From JAKLHL01 sp964411885 (GTDB lineage: Bacteria > Bdellovibrionota > JAFGOL01), in NCBI GenBank assembly GCA_964411885.1, contig CAYPMK010000023.1, positions 1 through 23,547 of the forward strand: DNA of 23,547 bases. The letters are read 5' to 3'. A model generated the notes under the pieces. It ran no database searches and was not told the DNA's origin. It saw nothing but the letters and a program-made list of their open reading frames with translations. The position numbers were made by a program, and so were the translations under genes. Shown piece after piece: positions 7,666-16,392 of this stretch. How positions within the stretch are numbered: the first letter of the stretch is position 1; every line of letters starts with the position of its first letter.

Positions 7666-8910
7666 ATGCTATATCCTTCAAAAGAACGAATTATAAGTTT
7701 TAATATTCTACAAGCTGTGAACTCTGGCAAAAAGCTTGATGAACAAATATCCTTGCTTGCCTCTCATGAAACAAGGAAAAACCAAATATTTAATCTGTGT
7801 TATGGTGTTATAAGACACAATAATAAATTAGAGTTTTATATAAGGTCTAAGGCAAAGAAAGCGGTATCAAAGAGAACAAATATAATATTAAAACTTTCTT
7901 TGTACGAGCTTGCTTACAATAATAGTTCAAAACCATATGCCGTTGTAAGTGAAGCGTTAAAACTGATGGACTACCTTAAAGAGGCTGGAGCTAAACCATT
8001 TGTTAATGCAATACTATCTGGCTTTTTGAGAAGTGCTGAGAAAGAAAAAAAGATCTTGGATTCTTATCCTTGGTTCCCCGAACATATAAATGCTGAAATA
8101 AAAAAAGTCTTTTTAGATGATTCAAGACAAGTTATAGATAATTTAAGCAGTATTAAACCTTTTTTTCTTCTAGTTAATGAGACTAAGATAAGTATAAACG
8201 AACTTCATAAAAGGTTAATAGAAGAGGGTATAGAGGCAGAGCCGATAGAGTATAAAGGTGTTAACTCAATAAGAACATTTGATAGAAAAATATTCAACAG
8301 CAAGGAATTTGAGCAAGGGTACTTCATTGTTCAAGACCTTTCTTCTCAATATGCCGTTCATCTTTTAAATGTTAATAAGGAAATGGAGATATTGGATCTT
8401 TGTTCTGCTCCCGGTGGGAAGGCAATAAAAACTGCTATTCTTTGCAACGATAAAGCTAAAATAACAGCTGTAGATAGATCACCTGCAAGATCTTTAAGAC
8501 TGCATGAGAACATAAACAGACTTGGCATTAATTCTATAAGTATAATTAATGAAGATGTAACAACTTTAGAGATAGAGGCTGGAACTTACGACAGAGTGTT
8601 AGTTGATCCACCATGTAGCGCACTTGGTGTGCTTGCTAGGAATCCTGATATTGCCATAAGAGAGGATTTTAGCAATTGGGAAAAACTTCCTCAGTTACAA
8701 AAGTCCATATTAGTTAAAGGTTTGATGGCACTAAAAAAAGGAGGATATCTACTTTATTCAGTATGTACCTTCAGGAAAGAAGAAACTATAGAGGTTATTT
8801 CTTCTGCTATTCAAGAAATTGGCGCTTTGGATAAAAAAATGGAGTGCCTTACTATACCTAATGATGTTAATATGGATGGACTATATATAGCGATCTTGGA
8901 GAAAAAATGA
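7666..8910 (+). CDS. rsmB: 16S rRNA (cytosine-C5)-methyltransferase RsmB
   Basis: Methylates a cytosine of 16S rRNA (C967 in E. coli numbering) using S-adenosylmethionine. With the ATG at 7666 it has 414 residues: a NusB-like RNA-binding domain (about 5-130), then a Rossmann methyltransferase domain. Motif I is DLCSAPGGK (244-252), motif IV is DPPCSALG with Cys317, and motif VI is YSVCTF with the expected nucleophile Cys367. The frame is open further upstream to 7579, but that part overlaps the preceding gene, and the protein family starts near YPSKERIISFNIL, so 7666 is preferred. TTG at 7654 is a weaker alternative. The stop overlaps the next gene by ATGA. Confidence 0.9.
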   Translation: MLYPSKERIISFNILQAVNSGKKLDEQISLLASHETRKNQIFNLCYGVIRHNNKLEFYIRSKAKKAVSKRTNIILKLSLYELAYNNSSKPYAVVSEALKLMDYLKEAGAKPFVNAILSGFLRSAEKEKKILDSYPWFPEHINAEIKKVFLDDSRQVIDNLSSIKPFFLLVNETKISINELHKRLIEEGIEAEPIEYKGVNSIRTFDRKIFNSKEFEQGYFIVQDLSSQYAVHLLNVNKEMEILDLCSAPGGKAIKTAILCNDKAKITAVDRSPARSLRLHENINRLGINSISIINEDVTTLEIEAGTYDRVLVDPPCSALGVLARNPDIAIREDFSNWEKLPQLQKSILVKGLMALKKGGYLLYSVCTFRKEETIEVISSAIQEIGALDKKMECLTIPNDVNMDGLYIAILEKK

Positions 8911-9785
8911 ACATTCAAGACCAGCAACGGATACAAGAGTTAGAAAAAAAATTAGAAGAAAAGCAAAAAGAGTTAGAAAAACTTTATGGTGTAGTTGATA
9001 GTCTTAATTCGTGTATAGGTGGTATAATAAAAGAAACAGAATCTGGTATACGAGCAGCTACGTCTTTATATAGAAAACTTGCTTCAAAAAAATTACCAAA
9101 AGTAAAAGGATTTACGTTTGCTTCAAAATATTCCATCTCAAAAGATGACCTTAATGGTTATTTTGATATATTCGAAACTCCTCAGCATGAAGGTGCTGGT
9201 GTTATAATGTGTGATGCAAGGGGTTATGGTACTTCTGCAGTTGTGATGAGTTTTGCATCCAGCCTTGTAGATTCTAAAACAACAGAAAATTGTATGAGTT
9301 TTTTTCATTCCTTGAATCAAGAACTTGATAATTGTTCTAGTATAAAGGAGACAGGAAAAGACATGGCTTCTCTGATCAAAATGAACTATCTATTGATCGA
9401 TAAAAGTTCTTTAGAGATGGAGCTTTGTTCTGCTGGAATGCCAGAGCTACTAATAGTCCGTGGAGAGGATCTTATAAGTACTAATAACAGTGAACAATCT
9501 AGCCTAATAGCTCCTCAAAGGACTTCTATGAGGTTACTTCCGGGAGATCGTCTTGTTATGGTCAATAATGGCTTTATTGATTCAGAGGATGAGAACGGAG
9601 TTAAATTTGGTATAGAAAGACTTAAAAAATGTCTTCATAATGCACAACATCTTCCTATATCTGATATTATCAGCAATATAGCCTTTGAACTTAATACCTT
9701 CACTGATGATAAAAGGAATAGGTTAAAAGGTGATATAAGTATTCTTGGCATAGAGGTTGAGAGAAAGATGTTTTATGTTGTCTGA
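8907..9785 (+). CDS. RsbU/SpoIIE-type PP2C phosphatase-like protein with degenerate metal sites
   Basis: The 292-residue protein has an N-terminal coiled coil (about 5-35) followed by a domain with the SpoIIE/RsbU PP2C layout. The matches are LNGYFDIF (82-89) for the GGDxYDF motif, MCDARGYG (101-108) for D-x-SGHG, CSAGMPELLI for the NAGHPP strand, PGDRLVMVNNG (212-222) for PGDxLxLYTDG, and KGDISIL for DDxT. Several acidic metal ligands are replaced (Gly84 and Asn221 at usual Asp positions, Gly275 for the first Asp of DD), while Asp87, Asp103 and Asp276 remain. In the family these proteins dephosphorylate anti-sigma antagonists; here activity is doubtful. No anti-sigma kinase or STAS antagonist is next to it. 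Confidence 0.7.
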   Translation: MNIQDQQRIQELEKKLEEKQKELEKLYGVVDSLNSCIGGIIKETESGIRAATSLYRKLASKKLPKVKGFTFASKYSISKDDLNGYFDIFETPQHEGAGVIMCDARGYGTSAVVMSFASSLVDSKTTENCMSFFHSLNQELDNCSSIKETGKDMASLIKMNYLLIDKSSLEMELCSAGMPELLIVRGEDLISTNNSEQSSLIAPQRTSMRLLPGDRLVMVNNGFIDSEDENGVKFGIERLKKCLHNAQHLPISDIISNIAFELNTFTDDKRNRLKGDISILGIEVERKMFYVV

Positions 9786-9806
9786 ACTTATTAAAACATT
9801 TATACT
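9778..9806 (+). promoter_or_regulatory. Candidate promoter giving a leaderless TPR-protein mRNA
   Basis: TTGTCT (9778-9783) and TATACT (9801-9806) are spaced by exactly 17 bases and match 4/6 and 5/6 consensus positions. The ATG at 9814 starts eight bases after the -10 box, where transcription itself would be expected to begin. No ribosome binding site precedes this ATG, which agrees with a leaderless or nearly leaderless message. The -35 box overlaps the stop codon of the upstream gene. Confidence 0.45.
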
Positions 9807-9813
9807 CTAGTCT

Positions 9814-11520
9814 ATGTCAGAGAGTTCTAGATCTAGTAAAAAAACAAAGAAGTCAACTAAGTGGCTTATAAGGACCACTGACTGTAAAATATTGGGTCCT
9901 TATGATAACGAGCATGTAAAGGAACTTATAGGTTCAAAGAAAGTAGTATTTTTAGACGAAATATCTCGTCCGGGAGAAGACTGGACACTCATAAAGAATA
10001 TAGACGATTTTAGAGAGTTGGCCTTGGGAGCAGACTACAGTTTGTCTGAGTCTACAGCTAATTTTGATATAGAAAAACTTGAAACAGCAAGGGCTAAGAA
10101 AAGAAAAGTTGCTCCACCAAAATTCAAAAAACCAAGCATTATTATCTCAGATCTAGAAGACGGAGAATATGTATACAAAGCACCGTTAATGGTGAAAAAA
10201 CACAACGTGCTTATACCCGCTGTTGTTGCAATAGGTGTTCTGGCAGTAATAGGTCTTGGGTATTGGGCATTTGAATCCTCTGTTGCTAAGAGAAGTAAAG
10301 AGGCCTTTGACGAAACGGGGGACTATTTTAATAAATATTATATAAAGGGAAAGGAATACGAAGAAGGTGGGCTTTTTAAAGAAGCTTTAAAATATTATCA
10401 TAAAGCGTTGGCAGCAAAGCCATATCACTCGTCTGTTAGAATAAGAAAAGCAGCCATAGATCTTGTCGTTCTGTCTAATATGGAACATTCAGAAAAAGAA
10501 CTTCAGGAACTTTATGCAGACGCTAATATTGGAAAGATCCCTGATCAAGAAGAGCAGAGTGATATAAAAACATTTCTTGGTATCTTGGAATATAAAAAGG
10601 GCAACCTTAGTTCTGCTGAGGGATATTTTAATCAAGCCTTGGCCATAAGACCTACAAATGCTTTTCTTTATTACAACATGGGTTGTGTAATGATGAAGCG
10701 TTCAGATTATAAGGCAGCGATGGAATATTTTAAAAATGCACAAAAGCTTTCAGCGAATTTTGGGGACGCGGCATTATTAGAAGCATATTCAATAATGAAA
10801 CAAGGTAAGTATAAAGACGCTGTAAAGGTGTTTAATTCTGCTATGCAACAAAGCCCTAACATGAGGGAGTTATATACTTTGGGAGCATACAGCAATTATA
10901 TGTCTTCTGCTCCACAGGCGGCTTTTGAGCTTCTAAAAAAAGTGGTCTATCTTGATCCTTATTACAACAAAAGGGTCTTTACACCTTTGCATCAAATACC
11001 AAGAGAAGATCTTATTAACGAAGAAATAGACATATTGAATGATATGTACAAAATTTACACTGGGCTTGAAAGGGCTCAAGCCGGTTATATATTGTCGATA
11101 TTATATATGGTGAAGGGTAACACAGGGCTTGCGCTAAAAACCCTTGATGATGAAATATATAAGGATGATGATCCAATAAAACTCACAATAAAGGGTATAA
11201 TCGATTATAACCGTTCAGAACAAAAAGCCGCTAAAGAAGAGATTTCAAAATCCTTGGCCTTGGATTATTCAAATCAACTTACACATCTTTATGCAGGAAT
11301 ACTTGCTATAGAAGAAGATAACTTAGGACAAGCAAGGAACCATTTAATGAAGGCTCAAGCTACAGATGAATATACGTCGCTGTATGCGATAACACTTATG
11401 GGTGATGTAATGTTTAGATCAGGTGAAAAGAATACAGCTATGGTGATGTGGAAAAAAGTAATTTCAATGAACCAAAGATATATACCTGCATGGGAAAGAA
11501 TCCTTAACTTCAATCAATAA
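9814..11520 (+). CDS. GYF_2-like/TPR membrane protein
   Basis: The 568-residue protein has three parts. Residues 16-70 resemble a GYF_2 (DUF4339-type) module: WLIRTTDCKILGPYDNEHVKELI, then a W after a P-G-E-D turn. A basic and charged linker leads to one transmembrane helix (about 131-152). From about 170 to 565 there are many TPR-like helix pairs, clearest at 176-208 (GLFKEALKYYHKALAAKP), 255-360 and 415-560. The GYF-like part would be cytoplasmic and the TPRs extracytoplasmic, suggesting a scaffold across the inner membrane. The start lacks a ribosome binding site, and the next in-frame Met is near residue 126, so this ATG is the only sensible one. Partners are unknown. Confidence 0.75.
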   Translation: MSESSRSSKKTKKSTKWLIRTTDCKILGPYDNEHVKELIGSKKVVFLDEISRPGEDWTLIKNIDDFRELALGADYSLSESTANFDIEKLETARAKKRKVAPPKFKKPSIIISDLEDGEYVYKAPLMVKKHNVLIPAVVAIGVLAVIGLGYWAFESSVAKRSKEAFDETGDYFNKYYIKGKEYEEGGLFKEALKYYHKALAAKPYHSSVRIRKAAIDLVVLSNMEHSEKELQELYADANIGKIPDQEEQSDIKTFLGILEYKKGNLSSAEGYFNQALAIRPTNAFLYYNMGCVMMKRSDYKAAMEYFKNAQKLSANFGDAALLEAYSIMKQGKYKDAVKVFNSAMQQSPNMRELYTLGAYSNYMSSAPQAAFELLKKVVYLDPYYNKRVFTPLHQIPREDLINEEIDILNDMYKIYTGLERAQAGYILSILYMVKGNTGLALKTLDDEIYKDDDPIKLTIKGIIDYNRSEQKAAKEEISKSLALDYSNQLTHLYAGILAIEEDNLGQARNHLMKAQATDEYTSLYAITLMGDVMFRSGEKNTAMVMWKKVISMNQRYIPAWERILNFNQ

Positions 11521-11540
11521 GGAACTATTAATATTATTAC

Positions 11541-11693
11541 AACAATCTAGATAATGCTTTTTAGGACACGTTGTCCCTATGGAGCCTGATATCCATAGGG
11601 CAACTCAGTCTCTCACTCCATCTTAACCCTCCCTATGCGGTCGGCTTAAGCTGTCGCTCCGAGAGGGTCCAAAAAAGCATTATCTAGATTGTT
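11541..11693. repeat. Long hairpin with embedded 107-nt repeat core, copy 2
   Basis: Positions 11541-11567 and 11667-11693 are reverse complements with 26 of 27 pairs (the exception is A11563). The 99-nt loop plus GGAC/GTCC (11564-11670) is the inverted copy of 48-154 with two substitutions. One lies in the loop of the inner hairpin and the other in a presumably unpaired stretch. The outer stem sequence differs from that of copy 1. It fills the convergent gap between the TPR gene (stop 20 bases away) and the sigma54 regulator gene (stop 11 bases away), where a two-way terminator would be expected. The remaining bases of this 184-bp gap show nothing else. Confidence 0.9.
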
Positions 11694-11704
11694 TAAAGTG
11701 AATT

Positions 11705-13084
11705 TTATTTTTTTATGTTGTAGGCTTTTATCCTTGATTCAAGTACTCTGCGTGTCGTCCCAAGTAGTTTAGCTATATCCTCGTTAGGCATATCCTTATG
11801 TGTGTTTAAAGCCTCTTTTATAAGTGATTCTTCTAAGCCGTTAAAGATGTCTTGTATCTTTTTATAGCCATTCTCTAATTCAATTTTCTGCGAACCATTT
11901 AACTCACTGTTTATTTCCTGTTTTGGTAGTGCAAGGTCTTCTGCCTTAATAGTATTGGTCTTAGAAATAATAAGAGAGCTTTCGATGATATTAGAAAGTT
12001 CCCTTATGTTACCGGGGTAATTGTATGACATTAACCTTGTTCTTGCTTCTGTACTTAATTGTTTCTGTTTTATACCTAATTCCATAGATTTTGTATTAAG
12101 GAAAACATCTATTAGCTCATCAAGGTCTTCTTTTCTTTCCCTTAGTGGAGGGATATTTATATTAACAACATTGAGTCTATAAAAAAGATCATCACGGAAT
12201 TTCCCTTCTTTTACTAGTTCTTTTAGGTTTTTATTGGTAGCAGCAACTATTCTTGAAGAAAAACTTATTTCTTCTACTCCTCCAAGGCGTTCGAACTTTT
12301 TATTTTCTATCACTCTTAAAAGCTTTGCTTGTAACGACAATGGCATTTCTGCAATTTCATCTAAGAATATTATTCCCTCTGGGGCTAATTCGAATTTACC
12401 TTTTTTTGTTTTTAGTGCACCAGTGAATGCCCCTTTTTCATGACCAAAGAGTTCACTTTCAAGAAGGCTTTCAGGAATAGAAGCACAGTTTATTGCAAAG
12501 AATCTTTTATCTGCCCAAGGCCCTTTTTGATGTATCAGTCTTGCAAGGACTTCTTTACCGCTCCCGCTTTCTCCAGTTATAAGTATGTTAGAGGGTGTTG
12601 GTGCAGATTTTTCTATCATGAACATGATTTTTTTCATGGAACTACTTTTTGTTACATAAACTATTCGTTTTTCTTTATTCTCTAGAAGTTCTTTTAAAAC
12701 TACGTTCTCATTTCTAAGTTCAGCAAGTTCTAATACTTTTTTTACTGATTTCAATATATCATCGTCGCTAAAAGGTTTTATAAGGTAATCGTATGCGCCT
12801 ATTTTTATGGCTTCTATAGCTGATTGGACCGTAGAGTATGCAGTCATCATTATGACCTGCGTAGAACCATGTAGTTCTTTGATCTTTTTTAGAAGTTCCA
12901 TTCCGCTCATCCCTGGCATGGTGAGGTCTGTTATTACAAGATCAAAATCTTCTTTTTCCAGAACTTTTAGTGCGGAGTTTGCATTTTCACAAGAAGTGGT
13001 CTTGTAGCCCTCTGTGCTTAAAAGGATCTCTAGTGAACGGCACATGTTTTTTTCGTCATCTACTATGAGTATTCTGTAGTTCAT
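11705..13084 (-). CDS. NtrC-family sigma54-dependent response regulator
   Basis: The 459-residue protein activates sigma54 (RpoN) promoters when phosphorylated. Residues 1-120 are a receiver domain with phospho-acceptor Asp53 (ITDLTMPGMSG) and the acidic DD pair at 9-10. Residues 145-375 are the AAA+ ATPase: Walker A GESGSGKE (171-178), sigma54-contacting GAFTGA (218-223), Walker B around FLDE (240-243), and the FRDDLFYRLN arginine-finger segment (296-305). The C-terminus (about 415-459) is a Fis-type helix-turn-helix (NEDIAKLLGTTRRVLESRI). All key motifs are intact. It is downstream of and overlaps its kinase gene by ATGA, so the pair is one system. No sigma54 promoter was recognised in the window, so its targets probably lie elsewhere. 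Confidence 0.95.
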   Translation of the reverse strand: MNYRILIVDDEKNMCRSLEILLSTEGYKTTSCENANSALKVLEKEDFDLVITDLTMPGMSGMELLKKIKELHGSTQVIMMTAYSTVQSAIEAIKIGAYDYLIKPFSDDDILKSVKKVLELAELRNENVVLKELLENKEKRIVYVTKSSSMKKIMFMIEKSAPTPSNILITGESGSGKEVLARLIHQKGPWADKRFFAINCASIPESLLESELFGHEKGAFTGALKTKKGKFELAPEGIIFLDEIAEMPLSLQAKLLRVIENKKFERLGGVEEISFSSRIVAATNKNLKELVKEGKFRDDLFYRLNVVNINIPPLRERKEDLDELIDVFLNTKSMELGIKQKQLSTEARTRLMSYNYPGNIRELSNIIESSLIISKTNTIKAEDLALPKQEINSELNGSQKIELENGYKKIQDIFNGLEESLIKEALNTHKDMPNEDIAKLLGTTRRVLESRIKAYNIKK

Positions 13085-15486
13085 TGAGTATTCTCCACTA
13101 ATGGTAGACTTATTACAAAAACAGAAAGTCCATTATGTTTTTTATATCTTACATCTCCACCATTCACCTTTGCAAGCTGCTTTGTAACGCTGAGTCCAAG
13201 GCCAGTACCATGTTCTTTTGTTGTAAAGAAAGGATCAAAGACCTTGCTAATATGTTCTTCTGCTATTCCTTCTCCATTATCGCTAACGGTTATTTCCAGA
13301 TTATCATCCTCTTTTGATACATCTATATATATTGTGTTATCTGAAGGATTTGCTTCTTTGGCATTAATGATGAGGTTGAGCAACATTTGTTTAAGATGAT
13401 CTGGATCTATGTATATATTGTTAACAGAGCTCTCTATCCTTAACACTAAGTTAAATTGTTCTTTTTGAAATTCAGGTCGTAGATTTTCTATGTAAGCCTT
13501 AAGTTCATCCATGGTGTAACGTTTTTTAACAGGATATTTTGGCTTTGCATAATCAAGGAAGTTACTCACGGTATCATTCATTCTGCTAACTTCTTCTTCT
13601 ATGAACCCCAAAACCTCTATTGCTTTTGGGTCCTCATGAAGCCTTTTCTTTAAAGTGCCACTACTTAGTTTTATTATTCCCAAAGGGTTCTTTATCTCGT
13701 GTATTATTACGCTAGAGAATTCTCCTATGGTGGCCAATCTTTCTTGCTCCGCTTTTTGCTCATGGAGCTCTGCGTTTACCAGGGCAACTTCTAATTGAGG
13801 CTGCAGGGATTGCAAGAAACTAAAATCATCATGTATGAAAACACTTTGTATATTACGCTTTGGGCCTATGACCAAAAGCCCTCTGGTTCTTTCTCTTCCT
13901 ATGGGAAGGAAATACATTGGCGCAAGGTCTTTTAGTTCTTCTATTTCTTTTCTTGTAGCCCTTGGTGGTATGGCATCAAAGATCTCATTAGAGTACTCTA
14001 TTGACCCTGCTTTTGGAAAGATTCTTTGTAATCCATGTCTTGTTAGCTCAACTTGCTTTGTTCCATTTTGATCTGTGTAATAAGAACTTTTACCGTCGTA
14101 AGAACAATACAAAAGACCCGCATTATTCAGTGATAAGGATGCTGATATTTTTTTGCTTACTATTACACCAAGAGTTCTTCTGTCCCTAACATAAAGGAGC
14201 GCAGAACTTATTTCATTTATTTTTTCAAGCACATCGTATCTTTCTGGGTAGAAAGTTCTGTCTATAAAACTTTGAACCCTTTTTCTGAAAGGCGTTAGAA
14301 CAACTATTACCAATATGGTAAGTATAGTCGTTATTAGTGGTGTGCTCTCTACATAACGTTGTAAAGCCATGGAGCTTATTGTTACTATTACAAAATATGC
14401 TGCCACTACAAGACCGGTAAACAGAAGATACTCTATTGATGTTCTTACTATTCTTTCGAGGCTGAAAAGGTCTTCCCTTGTTATGGCATAACCAGTGAAT
14501 ATTGGATAGAAAACAGAAAGTGCAATTGCCCAATCCAAACTAATAAGTGGTTTGCCAAAAGCAAAGGTTATAGACCAAAGAGCAGGGATAATAGTACCAA
14601 AACCAAAAGCTATTAAATAGAACCTTGTTTTTCTTCTAGAGATAACGTCGTCCTTTGTAGAGAAGTAATAAAGTATAAGGTAGACCAAGACCATTATTAC
14701 GCAACCGACAAGGAATATCGGTGATACTAGATAGATCAATTTTGCAGAATATTCTGTATATAGGAACGTTTGTTGAAGTGCCACGATCATTCCTGCCACA
14801 AGGTATGGCAAGAATTCCGCTATTCGATGTTTTTTTAAGAATTTAGATGCTGTTATGGTCAATATAAGATGGATGGCAGTTGCTCCAACTAATGGGTATA
14901 AAGCAAACAATCTATAGAACCAATAAGTGGTATTTGAATCCAATGATGTCGAATAGAAGAGGGCTATGAACAGAGCTGAAAGGAAGTTTATAAAAGCTAC
15001 TTTTTTTAACGGGTTTAAAAGAAAGACCACAAAACCTATGACTAAAAAGAAAAGTCCTATTAAGAATGGCAGGAAGAACGTAACCAACAAGTCGTTAGTG
15101 GTGAAATCAGATAGTTTAAGCTCTACTTTTTTGTTACTGCCTTCTGGGGTTAAAAACTCAAATTTAACTGTGGAATGTTTTGGCATTCCTTGTATTTTTC
15201 TTAGAGCCTGTGTACCGTTGCTTACCTTTTCGTTATTTATGGATTGTAACCTATCTAATGCTTTAACTCCATGTTTCATGCCTTCCCATTCATTCCTTTC
15301 TGTGAATGAAACATATCTATTTGGTTGGAAGAAAAATCCAGCGAAGGGGTATTTTGTAAAGGCCACAGCATTGGCAAAAGTTATGACAAGGATAGCGAAT
15401 ACTGCAGTAAAAAGGATAGAACCTATAACTATACCAAAACGTTTTCTTTTATCTGAGTTATTGGTCATGTTTTTTTTATATCGCAT
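13081..15486 (-). CDS. Polytopic sensor histidine kinase with PDZ-like extracytoplasmic segment
   Basis: The 801-residue kinase senses a membrane or envelope signal and should phosphorylate the NtrC-type regulator encoded just downstream. Order: transmembrane helix (about 17-42); extracytoplasmic stretch 55-130 with a PDZ-like pattern (L-x-x-INNEKVSNGTQALRKI); a block of about seven or eight helices (132-400); a GAF-like region (about 420-570); a DHp domain with His596 in VIIHEIKNPLG; and a HATPase with N-box NLIINAKEA (704-712), DNGEGIA (736-742) and GTGLGLS (760-766). The overall plan resembles ComP-like receptors. Two starts are possible, ATG at 15486 or at 15468; neither has a clear ribosome binding site. 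Confidence 0.9.
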   Translation of the reverse strand: MRYKKNMTNNSDKRKRFGIVIGSILFTAVFAILVITFANAVAFTKYPFAGFFFQPNRYVSFTERNEWEGMKHGVKALDRLQSINNEKVSNGTQALRKIQGMPKHSTVKFEFLTPEGSNKKVELKLSDFTTNDLLVTFFLPFLIGLFFLVIGFVVFLLNPLKKVAFINFLSALFIALFYSTSLDSNTTYWFYRLFALYPLVGATAIHLILTITASKFLKKHRIAEFLPYLVAGMIVALQQTFLYTEYSAKLIYLVSPIFLVGCVIMVLVYLILYYFSTKDDVISRRKTRFYLIAFGFGTIIPALWSITFAFGKPLISLDWAIALSVFYPIFTGYAITREDLFSLERIVRTSIEYLLFTGLVVAAYFVIVTISSMALQRYVESTPLITTILTILVIVVLTPFRKRVQSFIDRTFYPERYDVLEKINEISSALLYVRDRRTLGVIVSKKISASLSLNNAGLLYCSYDGKSSYYTDQNGTKQVELTRHGLQRIFPKAGSIEYSNEIFDAIPPRATRKEIEELKDLAPMYFLPIGRERTRGLLVIGPKRNIQSVFIHDDFSFLQSLQPQLEVALVNAELHEQKAEQERLATIGEFSSVIIHEIKNPLGIIKLSSGTLKKRLHEDPKAIEVLGFIEEEVSRMNDTVSNFLDYAKPKYPVKKRYTMDELKAYIENLRPEFQKEQFNLVLRIESSVNNIYIDPDHLKQMLLNLIINAKEANPSDNTIYIDVSKEDDNLEITVSDNGEGIAEEHISKVFDPFFTTKEHGTGLGLSVTKQLAKVNGGDVRYKKHNGLSVFVISLPLVENTQ

Positions 15487-15489
15487 AAT
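15461..15489 (+). promoter_or_regulatory. Weak candidate promoter for the exported SRPBCC-like gene
   Basis: TTGGTC (15461-15466) and CATAAT (15484-15489) are spaced by 17 bases. The -10 box matches 5/6 positions; the -35 box matches only the TTG. The site overlaps the start of the divergent kinase gene, because only 30 bp separate the two start codons. Those 30 bp are almost pure AT. Confidence 0.25.
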
Positions 15490-15516
15490 TCTAATGTATG
15501 TAATATATATTTATTA

Positions 15517-16392
15517 ATGTTTGGCATATTTACATCAATAATTTTTTCCCTTTCTTGTATGGCTAACTCCAGTATTTATGAAGATACCATGTTCTATTCA
15601 AAACCTGTAAATGAGATAGAACTTAAGAACATACAAATAGAAGAGAATAAGAGTAATAACTCTGTAGTTTTTGAAAAAACAAGTCGTAAAAAGGCAAAAC
15701 TACGTCTTCCAAAACATTATTATGATTATTATAATAAGACCACCGAACAAAACAAAAAGATATTCGTAAAGCTTGCCTCACTTAATATTTTTGAAAAAGT
15801 GGCTTCAAAAAAGAAGATCGGTGAACCTTATTCGCTCTTATTCAAAGAGGACAGGTCATTTAATCTTGAGACTATAGCTTATATACCTGTTGATTATAAA
15901 AAAGCTCAAACCGTTATTAAGGATTTTGTTAAATATCAGGAATGGGTACTTAGGGATATCAATGTTAGAAGGAATGGGCAAAAGGGTAAATATTTTATAG
16001 ATATTAAATCAATGCGTTTTGTTCAACCTATCAAGAAAGGTCCATATTTTAGGACTAATGTTAGCATGAATAATATACTCAAAGGTTCATACTGGTTAAA
16101 CCTGATGATAGAGGACAAGAGTGATAATGAAAAAGATCCTACTTTAACACTTAGGATGGATAAACCGTCTAAACTTGCAAAAGAGGTGGTAGGCACCTTT
16201 TATTTTATAGTCCTTCCGAATGAAACTAATTTCATAATATATTTTTCAGGCAGGACACAGGTGAATTGGACAATTTATAATTTTCTGCCGCTAATGCTTG
16301 TTAAGAGTGAAGTATTAGAGCGTATATATACTCTGCTTGAGAATATAGAGTATAGGACCTCTTCACTTACCAAGTCGCATTCAAGTCGCTAA
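15517..16392 (+). CDS. Exported SRPBCC/START-like protein, C-terminus inside a palindromic element
   Basis: The 291-residue protein is not recognised at gene level. It begins with a short hydrophobic stretch (1-17), so it is probably exported; Cys14 sits in SLSC, which is not a good lipobox. Residues 20-115 are charged and variable. Residues 118-280 look like an SRPBCC/START ligand-binding fold: a first strand (TIAYIPVDYKKA), a helix with DFVKYQEWVLRD, a run of strands, and a long C-terminal helix ending LLENIEYR. Such domains bind lipids or other hydrophobic ligands. Residues 285-291 and the stop codon are encoded by the fold-back element at 16369-16491, so the native end has probably been altered. 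The start lacks a visible ribosome binding site. Confidence 0.6.
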   Translation: MFGIFTSIIFSLSCMANSSIYEDTMFYSKPVNEIELKNIQIEENKSNNSVVFEKTSRKKAKLRLPKHYYDYYNKTTEQNKKIFVKLASLNIFEKVASKKKIGEPYSLLFKEDRSFNLETIAYIPVDYKKAQTVIKDFVKYQEWVLRDINVRRNGQKGKYFIDIKSMRFVQPIKKGPYFRTNVSMNNILKGSYWLNLMIEDKSDNEKDPTLTLRMDKPSKLAKEVVGTFYFIVLPNETNFIIYFSGRTQVNWTIYNFLPLMLVKSEVLERIYTLLENIEYRTSSLTKSHSSR

